From: a virus
Virus record (IMG/VR): IMGVR_UViG_3300037153_000456
Location: 1 to 51,032 of that record
DNA length: 51,032 nt
Strand: one strand, 5' to 3'
The notes beneath the pieces are model-generated. The model was not told the origin of the DNA, did not search any database, and saw only the letters and a program-made list of their open reading frames with translations. A program made the position numbers and the translations under genes. Below, in pieces: positions 33,923 to 40,911 of this stretch. The stretch's first letter is position 1; each line of letters begins with the position of its first letter.

Positions 33923-34219
33923 ATGAAATTGACCCCCAGAGAAACCAAGGTTCTGAAGGCGATGGCATTCAACCACTACGGTGAAGGAACCTGCACTTGG
34001 TCTTGGGCCATGAACGAAAGCCGGGCGCCGAGCGGGATCAAGGGCAAGGAACTCTCCGGTGTGATCGCCTCCTTGGCCAAGAAGGGCCTGCTCTCGGTCG
34101 AAAAAGGCGAGACCAAAAAAGACGACGCGATCTACACCACCGAGGCAGGCAAGGCCGCCATGGTGAAGGCCGGTTGGATGAAAGAGGACGGGATGTTGAA
34201 CTGGGAGATGGCGAAGTGA
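33923..34219 (+). CDS. Small winged-helix-type early protein
   Basis: 98 residues. An AAGGAAAAAGG ribosome region lies before the ATG. The product starts MKLTPRETKVLKAMAFNHYG, then IKGKELSGVIASLAKKGLLS and DDAIYTTEAGKAAMVKAGW, the pattern of a small winged helix with a beta wing. It is first in a module driven by promoter copy 2. Similar architecture recurs at 39636-39842. It probably binds DNA or acts as an anti-repressor-like regulator; not proven. Confidence 0.7.
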   Translation: MKLTPRETKVLKAMAFNHYGEGTCTWSWAMNESRAPSGIKGKELSGVIASLAKKGLLSVEKGETKKDDAIYTTEAGKAAMVKAGWMKEDGMLNWEMAK

Positions 34220-34410
34220 CCGAAGCCGACATCCTGTACGAACTGACAAACTTCTGGGTCGCCCGCGGGCCCAATGGCTACGAGGTGCTGGAATATCGCG
34301 CCACCCATTCCGTCGTCGTCGGCACCTTCGGTTACGGGCTCCCCAACGCCCTCGGTCGCGCCATTGCCGAGTGCGACCGACGCCAAGTGCTGGCCGACAA
34401 AGCTACTTGA
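34216..34410 (+). CDS. 64-residue early hypothetical protein
   Basis: The GTG at 34216 overlaps the previous stop. The product begins TEADILYELTNFWVARGPNG and contains YEVLEYRATHSVVVGTFGYG, a small alpha/beta protein. Its end overlaps the end of the convergent IPT-domain gene by 8 bases. No function recognised. Confidence 0.62.
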   Translation: MTEADILYELTNFWVARGPNGYEVLEYRATHSVVVGTFGYGLPNALGRAIAECDRRQVLADKAT

Positions 34411-34816
34411 ACTGAAACTGCATCTTGTTGCTGTCACCACCGGCATCACGCACCCACACGTCATAAAACCCGACGCCCGGCTTGGTGATCGTTGCCTGCA
34501 GCCATTCCAAGGTCTGCACCGTGGTGACCTGCTCGGCGCCATTGAACACGATCTTTGATGCTGGCGTGAACCCGGTCCCGCGCACACTGATCTTCTGGCT
34601 CCCGGTATTCGTAGTGGTCGGAGAGATCGACGTGACAACAGGCGGAACGCCGGGCTCCGGGTCAGGCGGCTCCGGGTCCGGCGGCACCTGCGGAGGCGTG
34701 GTGGGGTCCGGTGAATTTGGATCGACCGGCGACCCATCCCATTCCTTGACCGGCACAAAGATTCCCAGCTTGGCGAGATCGTTCTCTTCCTGTGTCGGCG
34801 TGGCCTGTACACCCAT
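34403..34816 (-). CDS. IPT/TIG immunoglobulin-like virion protein candidate
   Basis: 137 residues from the ATG at 34816, with an AAGGATG site upstream. The N-terminal tag ATPTQEENDLAKLG is shared with the small protein before the portal. A Pro/Asp-rich linker follows (about residues 30-60). The C-terminal 80 residues are an IPT/TIG domain: VVTSISPTTTNTGSQKISVR, GTGFTPASKIVFNG and TLEWLQATITKPG. It is the only minus-strand gene within the plus-strand early island and lies upstream of the capsid gene. It probably decorates the capsid or another virion part. Confidence 0.75.
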   Translation of the reverse strand: MGVQATPTQEENDLAKLGIFVPVKEWDGSPVDPNSPDPTTPPQVPPDPEPPDPEPGVPPVVTSISPTTTNTGSQKISVRGTGFTPASKIVFNGAEQVTTVQTLEWLQATITKPGVGFYDVWVRDAGGDSNKMQFQFK

Positions 34817-34881
34817 GATTTTCATCCTTCTTTTGACCAGCGGCAATCGCCAGTAAAAGTTCCTCATTTAATTAACCCTTA

Positions 34882-34919
34882 TACGCCCCCTTGACGTGCC
34901 CGCCATTATGGCGTATATA
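34882..34919 (+). promoter_or_regulatory. Early promoter-operator module, copy 3
   Basis: Half-site TACGCC at 34882, -35 TTGACG at 34891-34896, 17-bp spacer, half-site GGCGTA at 34910, -10 TATATA at 34914-34919. The spacer holds a perfect palindrome CGCCATTATGGCG. It drives the gene at 34954. Confidence 0.9.
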
Positions 34920-34953
34920 AGTCCTGTAGGTTGAAAAAGGAGGTAGGTCAGAA

Positions 34954-35394
34954 ATGGAATACGGTTCGTTGCGGGAGAAAATCGCCGCGGAAAGCAAGGC
35001 GCGAAAGGAGCGCTACGCCAAGTTCGAGGAAGTCTTCAACGAGGCCAACCGGGCCGGATATGCGGCTGCCGAAGCAATGACGCCGCGCGCCATGGTGGTC
35101 GCCTCGCATTCGAACCCGTTGGACGACTCAAGCCCGGTCGAGAAGGCTTGGTACGTGCCGGACGGCGTGTGCGGGTTCGCTTGGGTCAAGGTCTTCCCGG
35201 CCAATAGCTCGTTCGCCAAGTGGCTGGTCAAGGCCGGTCACGCCAAAGGCCGGGCCTACGGCGGCGGCATCGACATCTGGATCAGCGCGCACAACCAGAG
35301 CATGGAGCGAAAGGAAGCCCATGCCGCGAAGATGGCGGAAATCCTGAGAGAGAAGCTCGGCGTGAAAGCCTACGCCCAGTCACGGATGGATTAA
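34954..35394 (+). CDS. Early hypothetical protein
   Basis: 146 residues; an AAGGAGGT ribosome site lies upstream. A charged N-terminal helix (EYGSLREKIAAESKARKERY) is followed by an alpha/beta domain with VCGFAWVKVFPANSSFAKWL and GRAYGGGIDIWI. The C terminus is a Lys/Glu helix. It looks like a conserved phage protein of unknown role. It begins the three-gene module under promoter copy 3. Confidence 0.7.
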   Translation: MEYGSLREKIAAESKARKERYAKFEEVFNEANRAGYAAAEAMTPRAMVVASHSNPLDDSSPVEKAWYVPDGVCGFAWVKVFPANSSFAKWLVKAGHAKGRAYGGGIDIWISAHNQSMERKEAHAAKMAEILREKLGVKAYAQSRMD

Positions 35395-35409
35395 CGGAGG
35401 ATCACAAAA

Positions 35410-36039
35410 ATGGGTTGGCTCTACTTCCACAAACCGAAGGGCGTCAAAGCGATCGACGCGATCAAGAGATCGAACGGCGCCGAATGGTGGGACAAACACG
35501 TGGTCGCCGCATCGGCCACCTTCGAAGCGGTCCACTTGGTCGTCAAGTATCACAAGCCCGACAGCGACATTTACGTGCCGGACGCCGACGGCATGATCCG
35601 CGGCATCGCCGTGCTCAAGATCAATAACCGGCCAAAGGATGAGCACAACTTCGGTTACAAGGATATGGACGAGGCCATGGGCCCGTACGGCTGCGAGTGT
35701 ACGCCGTCGATCATCGCCGCCGCCTCGCCGCTGCGGCCATTGCCGGAAGTCCTGCCGGAATACAGCGGCCTGAAGTCCGCGCACGAGTACCGGGCGCGAT
35801 CGTTGGCTAAGTCGAAAGCCAAGGCCGCCAAGCGGTCCCTGAAGGTCGGGGCCAAGCTCAAGCTCGCCAAGCCGCTGTCCTTCGGCGGCATCGAACTTGA
35901 CGAGTTCGTGGTCGAGCGCTGCCGGGTGCGAGGCCGCAAAGGCATGTCGACCGTCTTCCGGTCGGTCAAGACCGGCGGGCTCTATAGCCTGTCTGCGATG
36001 GATTTAATCGGAGCAACAGAAGCAAAGGAGAATGCATGA
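35410..36039 (+). CDS. Early hypothetical protein, GWLYFHK type
   Basis: 209 residues. The N-terminal MGWLYFHKPKGVKAIDAIKR is a recurrent opening in phage proteins of unknown function. A basic Lys/Ala segment (AKSKAKAAKRSLKVGAKLKL) lies near residue 140. The last third (FGGIELDEFVVERCRVRGRK) resembles the C-terminal domain of the product at 36642-37253, suggesting relatedness. GGAGG precedes the start. Confidence 0.7.
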   Translation: MGWLYFHKPKGVKAIDAIKRSNGAEWWDKHVVAASATFEAVHLVVKYHKPDSDIYVPDADGMIRGIAVLKINNRPKDEHNFGYKDMDEAMGPYGCECTPSIIAAASPLRPLPEVLPEYSGLKSAHEYRARSLAKSKAKAAKRSLKVGAKLKLAKPLSFGGIELDEFVVERCRVRGRKGMSTVFRSVKTGGLYSLSAMDLIGATEAKENA

Positions 36040-36347
36040 AGAAGTTCTTGATTCTTGTCGGCATCGTCGTCGCTGTACTCAATAGCGCGTGGATCGCTGA
36101 AGGCACCAGTAACAACTGTGCCGCCTATGAAAGTTGGGCAATGAAAAAGGCGATTCGAACCAGCGATACAAACAGCGCCGCAAAAAGTATCGGCGCTGGC
36201 ATGGCCGTGGCTCTCATGCGCCAGTCGAATGGCGCTTTCGCCGCTGCGATCGCTGCAGAGAAGGTCCCGCAATTACCGACGTCGGTCTCCTGCAACCTCG
36301 TCTACTGGTACGCCACCCTTGGCGGGATCGAGCCGCCGAAGTCGTAA
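36036..36347 (+). CDS. Small exported protein
   Basis: 103 residues, start overlapping the previous stop by ATGA. The N terminus MKKFLILVGIVVAVLNSAWI is a signal peptide or anchor. The mature part has two Cys (NNCAAYESW and VSCNLVYWY) that could form a disulphide in the periplasm. No family recognised. It may act on the host envelope early in infection. Confidence 0.65.
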   Translation: MKKFLILVGIVVAVLNSAWIAEGTSNNCAAYESWAMKKAIRTSDTNSAAKSIGAGMAVALMRQSNGAFAAAIAAEKVPQLPTSVSCNLVYWYATLGGIEPPKS

Positions 36348-36369
36348 ATTAACCTCCAAATTATCTTCA

Positions 36370-36407
36370 TACGCCCCCTTGACGTGCCCGCCATTATGGC
36401 GTATATA
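36370..36407 (+). promoter_or_regulatory. Early promoter-operator module, copy 4
   Basis: Half-site TACGCC at 36370, -35 TTGACG at 36379-36384, 17-bp spacer, half-site GGCGTA at 36398, -10 TATATA at 36402-36407. The 38-bp module is identical to copy 3, including CGCCATTATGGCG. The next gene's ATG lies only eight bases after the -10, so its message may be leaderless. Confidence 0.9.
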
Positions 36408-36414
36408 GGTGGTG

Positions 36415-36627
36415 ATGGAAAAGAAAGCCACAGTTTTGAAGCGGTCCGCCTCGCGCGGGGATTTGGCACGGACCGCCACTTCTATCGATCCGGCCATCCT
36501 CTGGGACATCGAGCGCCGCAAGCGCGAAATCGAGAAGGACGACCGGGTGCCGCTCTACGTCCCGCTGCCCGAGCGCGGGCCGCCGGAAGTACCGAGAAAA
36601 GAAACCGAGTTCGTAATCGAATTCTGA
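36415..36627 (+). CDS. Small early protein, possibly leaderless
   Basis: 70 residues (EKKATVLKRSASRGDLARTA, then ILWDIERRKREIEKDDRVPL). Charged and probably helical. The ATG is eight bases from the end of the -10 hexamer of promoter copy 4, so transcription would start at or next to the ATG and leave no ribosome site. A frame in another phase overlaps it, but codon use favours this one. Confidence 0.6.
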   Translation: MEKKATVLKRSASRGDLARTATSIDPAILWDIERRKREIEKDDRVPLYVPLPERGPPEVPRKETEFVIEF

Positions 36628-36641
36628 AAGGAGCCAAGCGA

Positions 36642-37253
36642 GTGAGAATCAAGATGCCACGAGAGTTTTACATCCCGAGCGACTCGGTCGAACTGGTCGA
36701 CCCGCAATCGGATGCGGTCGCCTACCTCTGGTTCGCCGGAAACGGCAAGCCCGGCGCCACGATCTTCTTCGGCAAGCAGGCCAAGCACATCTCGAATTTC
36801 TATTACCGCGACTATGCGCGGATGGATGAGGCGATCGCCCGCGCCTTCGCCGGTCGGCGCAGCACCAAAGCCTACAAGGCCGAGCGCGCCGCCAAGCGGA
36901 AGGAATTCCAGCACACCGCCAAGGTCGGCGACATCTACCGCACAAGCTGGGGCTACGAGCAGACCAACGTCGAATACTTCGAGATCGTCGAGATCAAAGG
37001 CAAACACGCGATCCTGCGCGAGATCGGCGCCGAGAGCATCGACACCGGTTACCTGACCGGTCGGTGCGCGCCCCTGCCCGGCGCATTCCTGAAGCCGCGG
37101 TTCGAGGGCGACAAACGAGGCCAGCCGATCCGGCGCCTGATCCAAGACGGCTACATCAAAATCTGTGACGTCCGCCACGCGTGGCCGATGAAGCCCACCG
37201 AGGTCGCGGGCGTGAAGGTTTACGAGAGTTCACGCTGGTCCGCTTACCACTAG
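36642..37253 (+). CDS. Early hypothetical protein
   Basis: 203 residues from the GTG at 36642, eight bases after AGGAG; the ATG at 36654 is an alternative. It starts with PREFYIPSDSVELVDPQSDA and then AVAYLWFAGNGKPGATIFFG. A basic helix (STKAYKAERAAKRKEFQHTA) leads to a beta domain with VGDIYRTSWGYEQTNVEYFE and IVEIKGKHAILREIGAES. The layout is like the protein at 35410-36039: an N-terminal module, a basic linker and a small beta barrel. Conserved phage protein of unknown function. Confidence 0.72.
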   Translation: MRIKMPREFYIPSDSVELVDPQSDAVAYLWFAGNGKPGATIFFGKQAKHISNFYYRDYARMDEAIARAFAGRRSTKAYKAERAAKRKEFQHTAKVGDIYRTSWGYEQTNVEYFEIVEIKGKHAILREIGAESIDTGYLTGRCAPLPGAFLKPRFEGDKRGQPIRRLIQDGYIKICDVRHAWPMKPTEVAGVKVYESSRWSAYH

Positions 37254-37266
37254 GAAAGGAAGACAG

Positions 37267-37479
37267 ATGGCACGAAAAACGAAAGCGCAGAAGCAGGCAG
37301 AGGCCTACGTCAAGAAGCTGGTCGGCAATGCGCTCTACCGCAACCCGATCAACATCTTCGACATCAGCAAGGTGTTCAAGCTCGCCGAAACGCTGGTGGC
37401 CAAAGGCGACGACGAACCGACGATCGCCGCAGCCCTCAAGGTTTACGTGGAATCAATCAGCAAAAAGGATGTCGCCTGA
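37267..37479 (+). CDS. Small basic early protein
   Basis: 70 residues with an AGGAAGG site upstream. It is helical and Lys-rich (RKTKAQKQAEAYVKKLVGNA, then FKLAETLVAKGDDEPTIAAA). Its stop overlaps the start of the next gene. No family recognised. Confidence 0.65.
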   Translation: MARKTKAQKQAEAYVKKLVGNALYRNPINIFDISKVFKLAETLVAKGDDEPTIAAALKVYVESISKKDVA

Positions 37480-37751
37480 TGCCGCTCACGTGGAAAGAAA
37501 CGGACGAAAAAACCTACTGGTACATGCTGGAGGTGCTGCCTCCCGCCGTAATGACCCGGCTCGGCTTCCTCGTCGGGGAGCCGCTCGATCACGCCACCTG
37601 CCCGGTCACCGGCAAGTTCGGCCCGCGGTTCGAAGCCTACGCCAAAGTCGGCGGGAAATTCTTTGTCGGCAGCCTGCCGATGTCGGTCGGTGGTTTTAAG
37701 ACCGTCACCGCCAAAGACCTGTACCCCAAAACCGTGAAGGAGACCGGATGA
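37479..37751 (+). CDS. Early hypothetical protein
   Basis: 90 residues. The sequence TYWYMLEVLPPAVMTRLGFL, then VGEPLDHATCPVTGKFGPRF suggests a small conserved plasmid/phage domain, similar to short proteins found with antirestriction-type genes, but I cannot name it. It shares one base with the previous stop and overlaps the next gene by ATGA. Confidence 0.65.
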   Translation: MPLTWKETDEKTYWYMLEVLPPAVMTRLGFLVGEPLDHATCPVTGKFGPRFEAYAKVGGKFFVGSLPMSVGGFKTVTAKDLYPKTVKETG

Positions 37752-38101
37752 AACGCACCCCCAACATCCTGACCCGCGAGGTGCTCGCCAAGATTCCGGC
37801 GATGGTCGCAAGCGGTGAGTATGCCAACCGGCAGGCGATCGCCGACGCACTGGGCTGCAAGCTCACGACCCTGACCGTGCGCTGCTCGCAGAGCGGCATC
37901 AGCCTGCGCGTCGCTGGCGGCAAACGTCGCGGCCCGGAGCCTTACACAATCGTCCGGCTGGACCAGAACGTCGCCGACAAGCTGAACGCGTACGCCGCCA
38001 AATCCGGCATGACCGGGCAGGCCCTCGCCCGGCGCCTGATCGAGACGATCGCGCAGGACGATCTCTACGCCGCGGTGCTCGATGACAAGGTGGCGGCATG
38101 A
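37748..38101 (+). CDS. Putative DNA-binding protein with HTH and ribbon-helix-helix-like parts
   Basis: 117 residues. The first half (LAKIPAMVASGEYANRQAIA, DALGCKLTTLTVRCSQSGIS) is a resolvase/Myb-like helix-turn-helix. The second half (YTIVRLDQNVADKLNAYAAK, SGMTGQALARRLIETIAQ) has a strand and two helices as in ribbon-helix-helix repressors. It is a strong candidate regulator within the early island. Confidence 0.72.
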   Translation: MKRTPNILTREVLAKIPAMVASGEYANRQAIADALGCKLTTLTVRCSQSGISLRVAGGKRRGPEPYTIVRLDQNVADKLNAYAAKSGMTGQALARRLIETIAQDDLYAAVLDDKVAA

Positions 38102-38307
38102 TCGTCTACATGCTCGTCGCCGTCATTCTCGCCCAAGGCCAGCCACCGTCTTACACCGTCCCGGCGGCCCAGCCGTTTTTCCGCACATTGGCCGAATGCC
38201 AAGCGGTCGTCCGCGAGATGGCCAACGCCCCGCCGATCGTGGCCGAGATCACGTGCCAGCGCGTCAGCCTCGACATGGCCACCGGCAGGACCACAAAAGT
38301 CCAATAG
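38098..38307 (+). CDS. Small exported or membrane-anchored protein
   Basis: 69 residues, starting in an ATGA overlap. The N terminus IVYMLVAVILAQGQPPSYTV is a signal-like segment. The rest (FRTLAECQAVVREMANAPPI, VAEITCQRVSL) carries two cysteines at a spacing common in small rhizobial periplasmic proteins. Function unknown. Confidence 0.62.
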   Translation: MIVYMLVAVILAQGQPPSYTVPAAQPFFRTLAECQAVVREMANAPPIVAEITCQRVSLDMATGRTTKVQ

Positions 38308-38318
38308 AACCCGCTAGT

Positions 38319-38356
38319 TACGACCTCTTGACACTTACGCCTAGATGTCGTATATA
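38319..38356 (+). promoter_or_regulatory. Early promoter-operator module, copy 5
   Basis: Half-site TACGAC at 38319, -35 TTGACA at 38328-38333, 17-bp spacer, half-site GTCGTA at 38347, -10 TATATA at 38351-38356. It heads a seven-gene module of small early genes. Confidence 0.9.
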
Positions 38357-38381
38357 TTGTCTGGAGGTAAGACGGAAGCAA

Positions 38382-38504
38382 ATGATGATGATGACGTTCG
38401 AAGAGTTCAAGTGCGTGTCGATGATGATGCTCTACTACCTCGTGGCCTTCGGGCACGTGAAGGTCGCGGCGCCTGCCAATGTCTGGATCGGAGGTAAGAA
38501 ATGA
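38382..38504 (+). CDS. 40-residue early peptide starting with four Met
   Basis: Four ATG codons in a row at 38382 follow GGAAGCAA. The product (TFEEFKCVSMMMLYYLVAFG, then HVKVAAPANVWIGGKK) is partly hydrophobic. It lies directly after promoter copy 5, and its stop overlaps the next start by ATGA, so it is likely translated. Function unknown; any of the four ATGs may be used. Confidence 0.6.
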   Translation: MMMMTFEEFKCVSMMMLYYLVAFGHVKVAAPANVWIGGKK

Positions 38505-38674
38505 TGCACCTGACAATCGCGGAAGCCAAGGTCTTGTCCGAGGCTCTCGCCCAGTACCTCGAAAACACGGACTTCGAACTGCACGAGCCCACCGAGGCCG
38601 AGAAGTTCAACTACGCGCTGGCCGAAATGATGATGGACAAGTGCGACGCGAAGATCGCGGGGTTGGCAAACTGA
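38501..38674 (+). CDS. 57-residue early protein
   Basis: A GGAGG site lies six bases before the ATG at 38501. The product (HLTIAEAKVLSEALAQYLEN, then EAEKFNYALAEMMMDKCDAK) is acidic and helical. The stop overlaps the next ATG. Small acidic helical phage proteins are often anti-host or DNA-mimic factors, but nothing proves that here. Confidence 0.62.
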   Translation: MMHLTIAEAKVLSEALAQYLENTDFELHEPTEAEKFNYALAEMMMDKCDAKIAGLAN

Positions 38675-38913
38675 TGTTCTGGATTGCGAGCAGCGCCCCA
38701 AAGTTGGCCCAGCCTGTCTGGCACGTCGGCACGATCAAGGAGTTGCGCGGCGCCAAGACCGGCAAAGTCATGAGCACCTACAAGGTCACGCTCTGCACTG
38801 GCCGCGGACTTGGTGGAGCATGGGGCTGCACGACCCACGAGGGAAACGAACCGCCAAGCGGCACCGTCTGCAAAGCCTGCGAAACCAAGATGGAGAAAAC
38901 GAGATGTGGATAA
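38674..38913 (+). CDS. Early protein with possible zinc site
   Basis: 79 residues from the ATG at 38674, overlapping the previous stop. The core VWHVGTIKELRGAKTGKVMS, then TYKVTLCTGRGLGGAWGCTT is beta-rich. Three cysteines and a His at WGCTTHEGNEPPS and VCKACETKM suggest a small zinc ribbon. Function unknown. Confidence 0.62.
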   Translation: MFWIASSAPKLAQPVWHVGTIKELRGAKTGKVMSTYKVTLCTGRGLGGAWGCTTHEGNEPPSGTVCKACETKMEKTRCG

Positions 38914-39050
38914 TCAAACGGTTTAAAACCGAATCGGCACAGGAGCAGTGGATCGCTGCGAATGCTGGCACCTGCGAAATCGTGCGCCTCTTCGTGAACA
39001 ACGGTTACGCGGTCGAGTACCGCAAACTTCGCGTGATGCTGCGAGAGTAA
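38904..39050 (+). CDS. 48-residue early protein
   Basis: The ATG at 38904 follows GGAGAAAACG and overlaps the end of the previous gene by ten bases. The product (WIIKRFKTESAQEQWIAANA, then CEIVRLFVNNGYAVEYRKLR) is a compact alpha/beta peptide. No family recognised. Confidence 0.55.
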   Translation: MWIIKRFKTESAQEQWIAANAGTCEIVRLFVNNGYAVEYRKLRVMLRE

Positions 39051-39064
39051 AAAAAGGAGAAACC

Positions 39065-39379
39065 ATGGGACTGCTAGCTTGGATTTACGACAGCCCGCTG
39101 GGCAACTGCTCGAACAAAGGACTCAGTTCGAAGTTCAAGGAGGTCTGCATCGTCAACGTCGACGGGCCGTTCAGCCCATCCGAAAAAACTCCAGCGGTGA
39201 GACTGGTCAAGCGCAAATGGGGCAACATTGTCGCCATCCCGGTCGGGCTCGAAGACAGCGGGACCATGTTCGGCGGCGCCTACGTCGCCACGAGCGACAG
39301 CCGATTCAGTCAGGCGGTCGAGAAATTGTCCGGGTACGAACACGGTTTCCCGGTCGCCCTGCACGATCGGGTGGAATGA
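39065..39379 (+). CDS. Early hypothetical protein
   Basis: 104 residues; AAAAGGAG lies before the ATG. The N terminus GLLAWIYDSPLGNCSNKGLS and VAIPVGLEDSGTMFGGAYVA give a soluble beta-rich protein. The end includes FSQAVEKLSGYEHGFPVALH. It looks like a conserved phage protein with no known role. It overlaps the next start by ATGA. Confidence 0.66.
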   Translation: MGLLAWIYDSPLGNCSNKGLSSKFKEVCIVNVDGPFSPSEKTPAVRLVKRKWGNIVAIPVGLEDSGTMFGGAYVATSDSRFSQAVEKLSGYEHGFPVALHDRVE

Positions 39380-39639
39380 TGATCAAGCTCGCGATCGCCA
39401 TCTTGGCCGCCTGCCTCGCAGGCCGCGCACTGGCACAGCAAACCACGATCTACGGACCGGACGGCAAGGTGCAGGGCCACATTGCCACCGACAGCCAAGG
39501 GTCGAAAACGATCTACGACGCGCAGGGCCGCATCACCGGACGCACATCAACCGACAGTCAGGGTACGACGACAATCTACGATTCAAAAGGTGGCCGCGTC
39601 GGCACCGTATCACCGGGTAGGAGCGGAGGAAGAAAATGA
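39376..39639 (+). CDS. Exported YD-repeat-like protein
   Basis: 87 residues. Signal peptide IKLAIAILAACLAGRALAQQ, then three imperfect 20-residue repeats: TTIYGPDGKVQGHIATDSQG, KTIYDAQGRITGRTSTDSQG and TTIYDSKGGRVGTV. Such short repeat proteins are common in Bradyrhizobium and its phages and resemble single YD/Rhs-type repeats. The product should be periplasmic. Its presence supports the host assignment. Confidence 0.74.
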   Translation: MMIKLAIAILAACLAGRALAQQTTIYGPDGKVQGHIATDSQGSKTIYDAQGRITGRTSTDSQGTTTIYDSKGGRVGTVSPGRSGGRK

Positions 39640-39842
39640 GCGACAAACTTAGCGACGCCCAGATCAATATCCTGACCGTCCTGCACGAGATGCCCGCCAA
39701 GCACAAGAACGGCTCGTGGATCGAATGGAAGTATCTGCAGATTTACGACTGGCGCACCGTGCAGTCGCTGGTCCGGCGCGGGCTAGTCGAACAGTCTGGA
39801 TCGAGGTTCCGGCTGACCAAGGAAGGCCGAGCCGTTTTATGA
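39636..39842 (+). CDS. Small winged-helix-type protein
   Basis: 68 residues from an ATGA overlap. SDAQINILTVLHEMPAKHKN, then YDWRTVQSLVRRGLVEQSGS and FRLTKEGRAVL is a helix-helix-wing arrangement. It resembles the product at 33923-34219 in layout. It probably binds DNA. It is last in the module led by promoter copy 5. Confidence 0.68.
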   Translation: MSDKLSDAQINILTVLHEMPAKHKNGSWIEWKYLQIYDWRTVQSLVRRGLVEQSGSRFRLTKEGRAVL

Positions 39843-39871
39843 CGCCCAAAACCGTCCCTTTTTCAGCTACT

Positions 39872-39909
39872 TACGTCCTCTTGACAGTACCGTCAGAATG
39901 GCGTATATA
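39872..39909 (+). promoter_or_regulatory. Early promoter-operator module, copy 6
   Basis: Half-site TACGTC at 39872, -35 TTGACA at 39881-39886, 17-bp spacer with CGTCAGAATGGCG, half-site GGCGTA at 39900, -10 TATATA at 39904-39909. It drives the genes from 39939 on. Confidence 0.9.
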
Positions 39910-39938
39910 GGTGGTGTAGGTTGATGGAAGGGAAAGAA

Positions 39939-40172
39939 ATGACAAAAGAACTGATGACGGCCAAGGAACTCCGGGCAGCGATCCGAAAGGCCAAGATCGT
40001 GTACGTGTCGCCCCGGTTCGGTTGCTCCGAGCATGTGATCGAGGTGACCAAGAAAGCGGCTCTTGAATTTGTCGCCGCCACGGTCAGCGAAGAAACGACC
40101 CCCAGAGAAGCGGAAATGTTCGGTGGCTCCTTCGGCGAGTTGACGGAAACCGGCGAAGTCTACATCGGCTGA
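39939..40172 (+). CDS. Small early protein
   Basis: 77 residues from the ATG at 39939, chosen for the GGAAGGGAAAG site upstream; ATG at 39924 lies inside that purine run. The product (LMTAKELRAAIRKAKIVYVS, then SEHVIEVTKKAALEFVAATV) is a small alpha/beta protein. Function unknown. Confidence 0.65.
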   Translation: MTKELMTAKELRAAIRKAKIVYVSPRFGCSEHVIEVTKKAALEFVAATVSEETTPREAEMFGGSFGELTETGEVYIG

Positions 40173-40240
40173 GGCAAGCCGGTCGAGTTGAAGATCGTGA
40201 ATCCACCAGCAGCAGCAACCAGCGACGAGGAGATACCGTT

Positions 40241-40684
40241 TTGACCGAAGCAAAGAACGACTACGTCGTGCAAACCAACACCAACATCTCGCCCGAGCGG
40301 ATCGCCTACGTGATCTGCGCCGGAGTCGAAGGTGGCATCAGCTACTGGGCGACCGACTTCCTGCTCAAGCAGGACGCTGCGGTCACACTTGCCGACGGCA
40401 AGACGCGCGGTATGCGACCGACGAAGCCCGGCGAGCATTGGTACGTGGACCCAGCCCTCTACGCTGGCGATGGTTTCGTGATCGAGGTGATCCAGATCGA
40501 GGAACACGCGACCGGCGCAGGCAAGTCAGTCCTCATCGACAAGGCCGCCATCCAAGAGGCGCTGCAGATCATGGCCGACAAGTATCCTTGGCACTGGGAA
40601 AACATCGTCAAGGAAAACGAAGACAGCGAAACCGGCGACGTGCTGATCCAACTCGCCGCATTCAAGGAGATCGTTTACGGATGA
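40241..40684 (+). CDS. Early hypothetical protein with TTG start
   Basis: 147 residues. The TTG at 40241 is preceded by GAGGAGATACCG, a good ribosome site, and no ATG is near. Motifs: ISPERIAYVICAGVEGGISY, then WATDFLLKQDAAVTLADGKT and DKAAIQEALQIMADKYPWHW. This resembles conserved phage proteins of unknown function that act early. It overlaps the next gene by ATGA. Confidence 0.66.
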   Translation: MTEAKNDYVVQTNTNISPERIAYVICAGVEGGISYWATDFLLKQDAAVTLADGKTRGMRPTKPGEHWYVDPALYAGDGFVIEVIQIEEHATGAGKSVLIDKAAIQEALQIMADKYPWHWENIVKENEDSETGDVLIQLAAFKEIVYG

Positions 40685-40911
40685 CAAAGAACGAAGAAGC
40701 CCGCCGCATGGCGGTATTGCGATCGCGGCAGGAGGCCCGCATCCACGAGCTTGGAGGAAAAGTGCCGCCGGTCTGGCCATGGGGTCGCGGCGATTATTTC
40801 ATCCGCAGCCTGCAACTCATCGAGATGATCGAGTTGCTGGAGGCGGGCAAGAAGGATGAAGCCGAGGCGGAATATCAAAGTGCCCGCAGGATGGAGGCGT
40901 TCGGTGCCTGA
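40681..40911 (+). CDS. Small early protein
   Basis: 76 residues from an ATGA overlap. Charged helices (KNEEARRMAVLRSRQEARIH, then IEMIELLEAGKKDEAEAEYQ) flank VPPVWPWGRGDYFI. No family recognised. It is translationally coupled on both sides. Confidence 0.62.
   Translation: MTKNEEARRMAVLRSRQEARIHELGGKVPPVWPWGRGDYFIRSLQLIEMIELLEAGKKDEAEAEYQSARRMEAFGA

Noticed and set aside
34882-34915. Minus-strand promoter for the IPT gene within the TACGCC/GGCGTA repeat
   Set aside because: A TATAAG hexamer is present on the minus strand but there is no -35 at the right distance.
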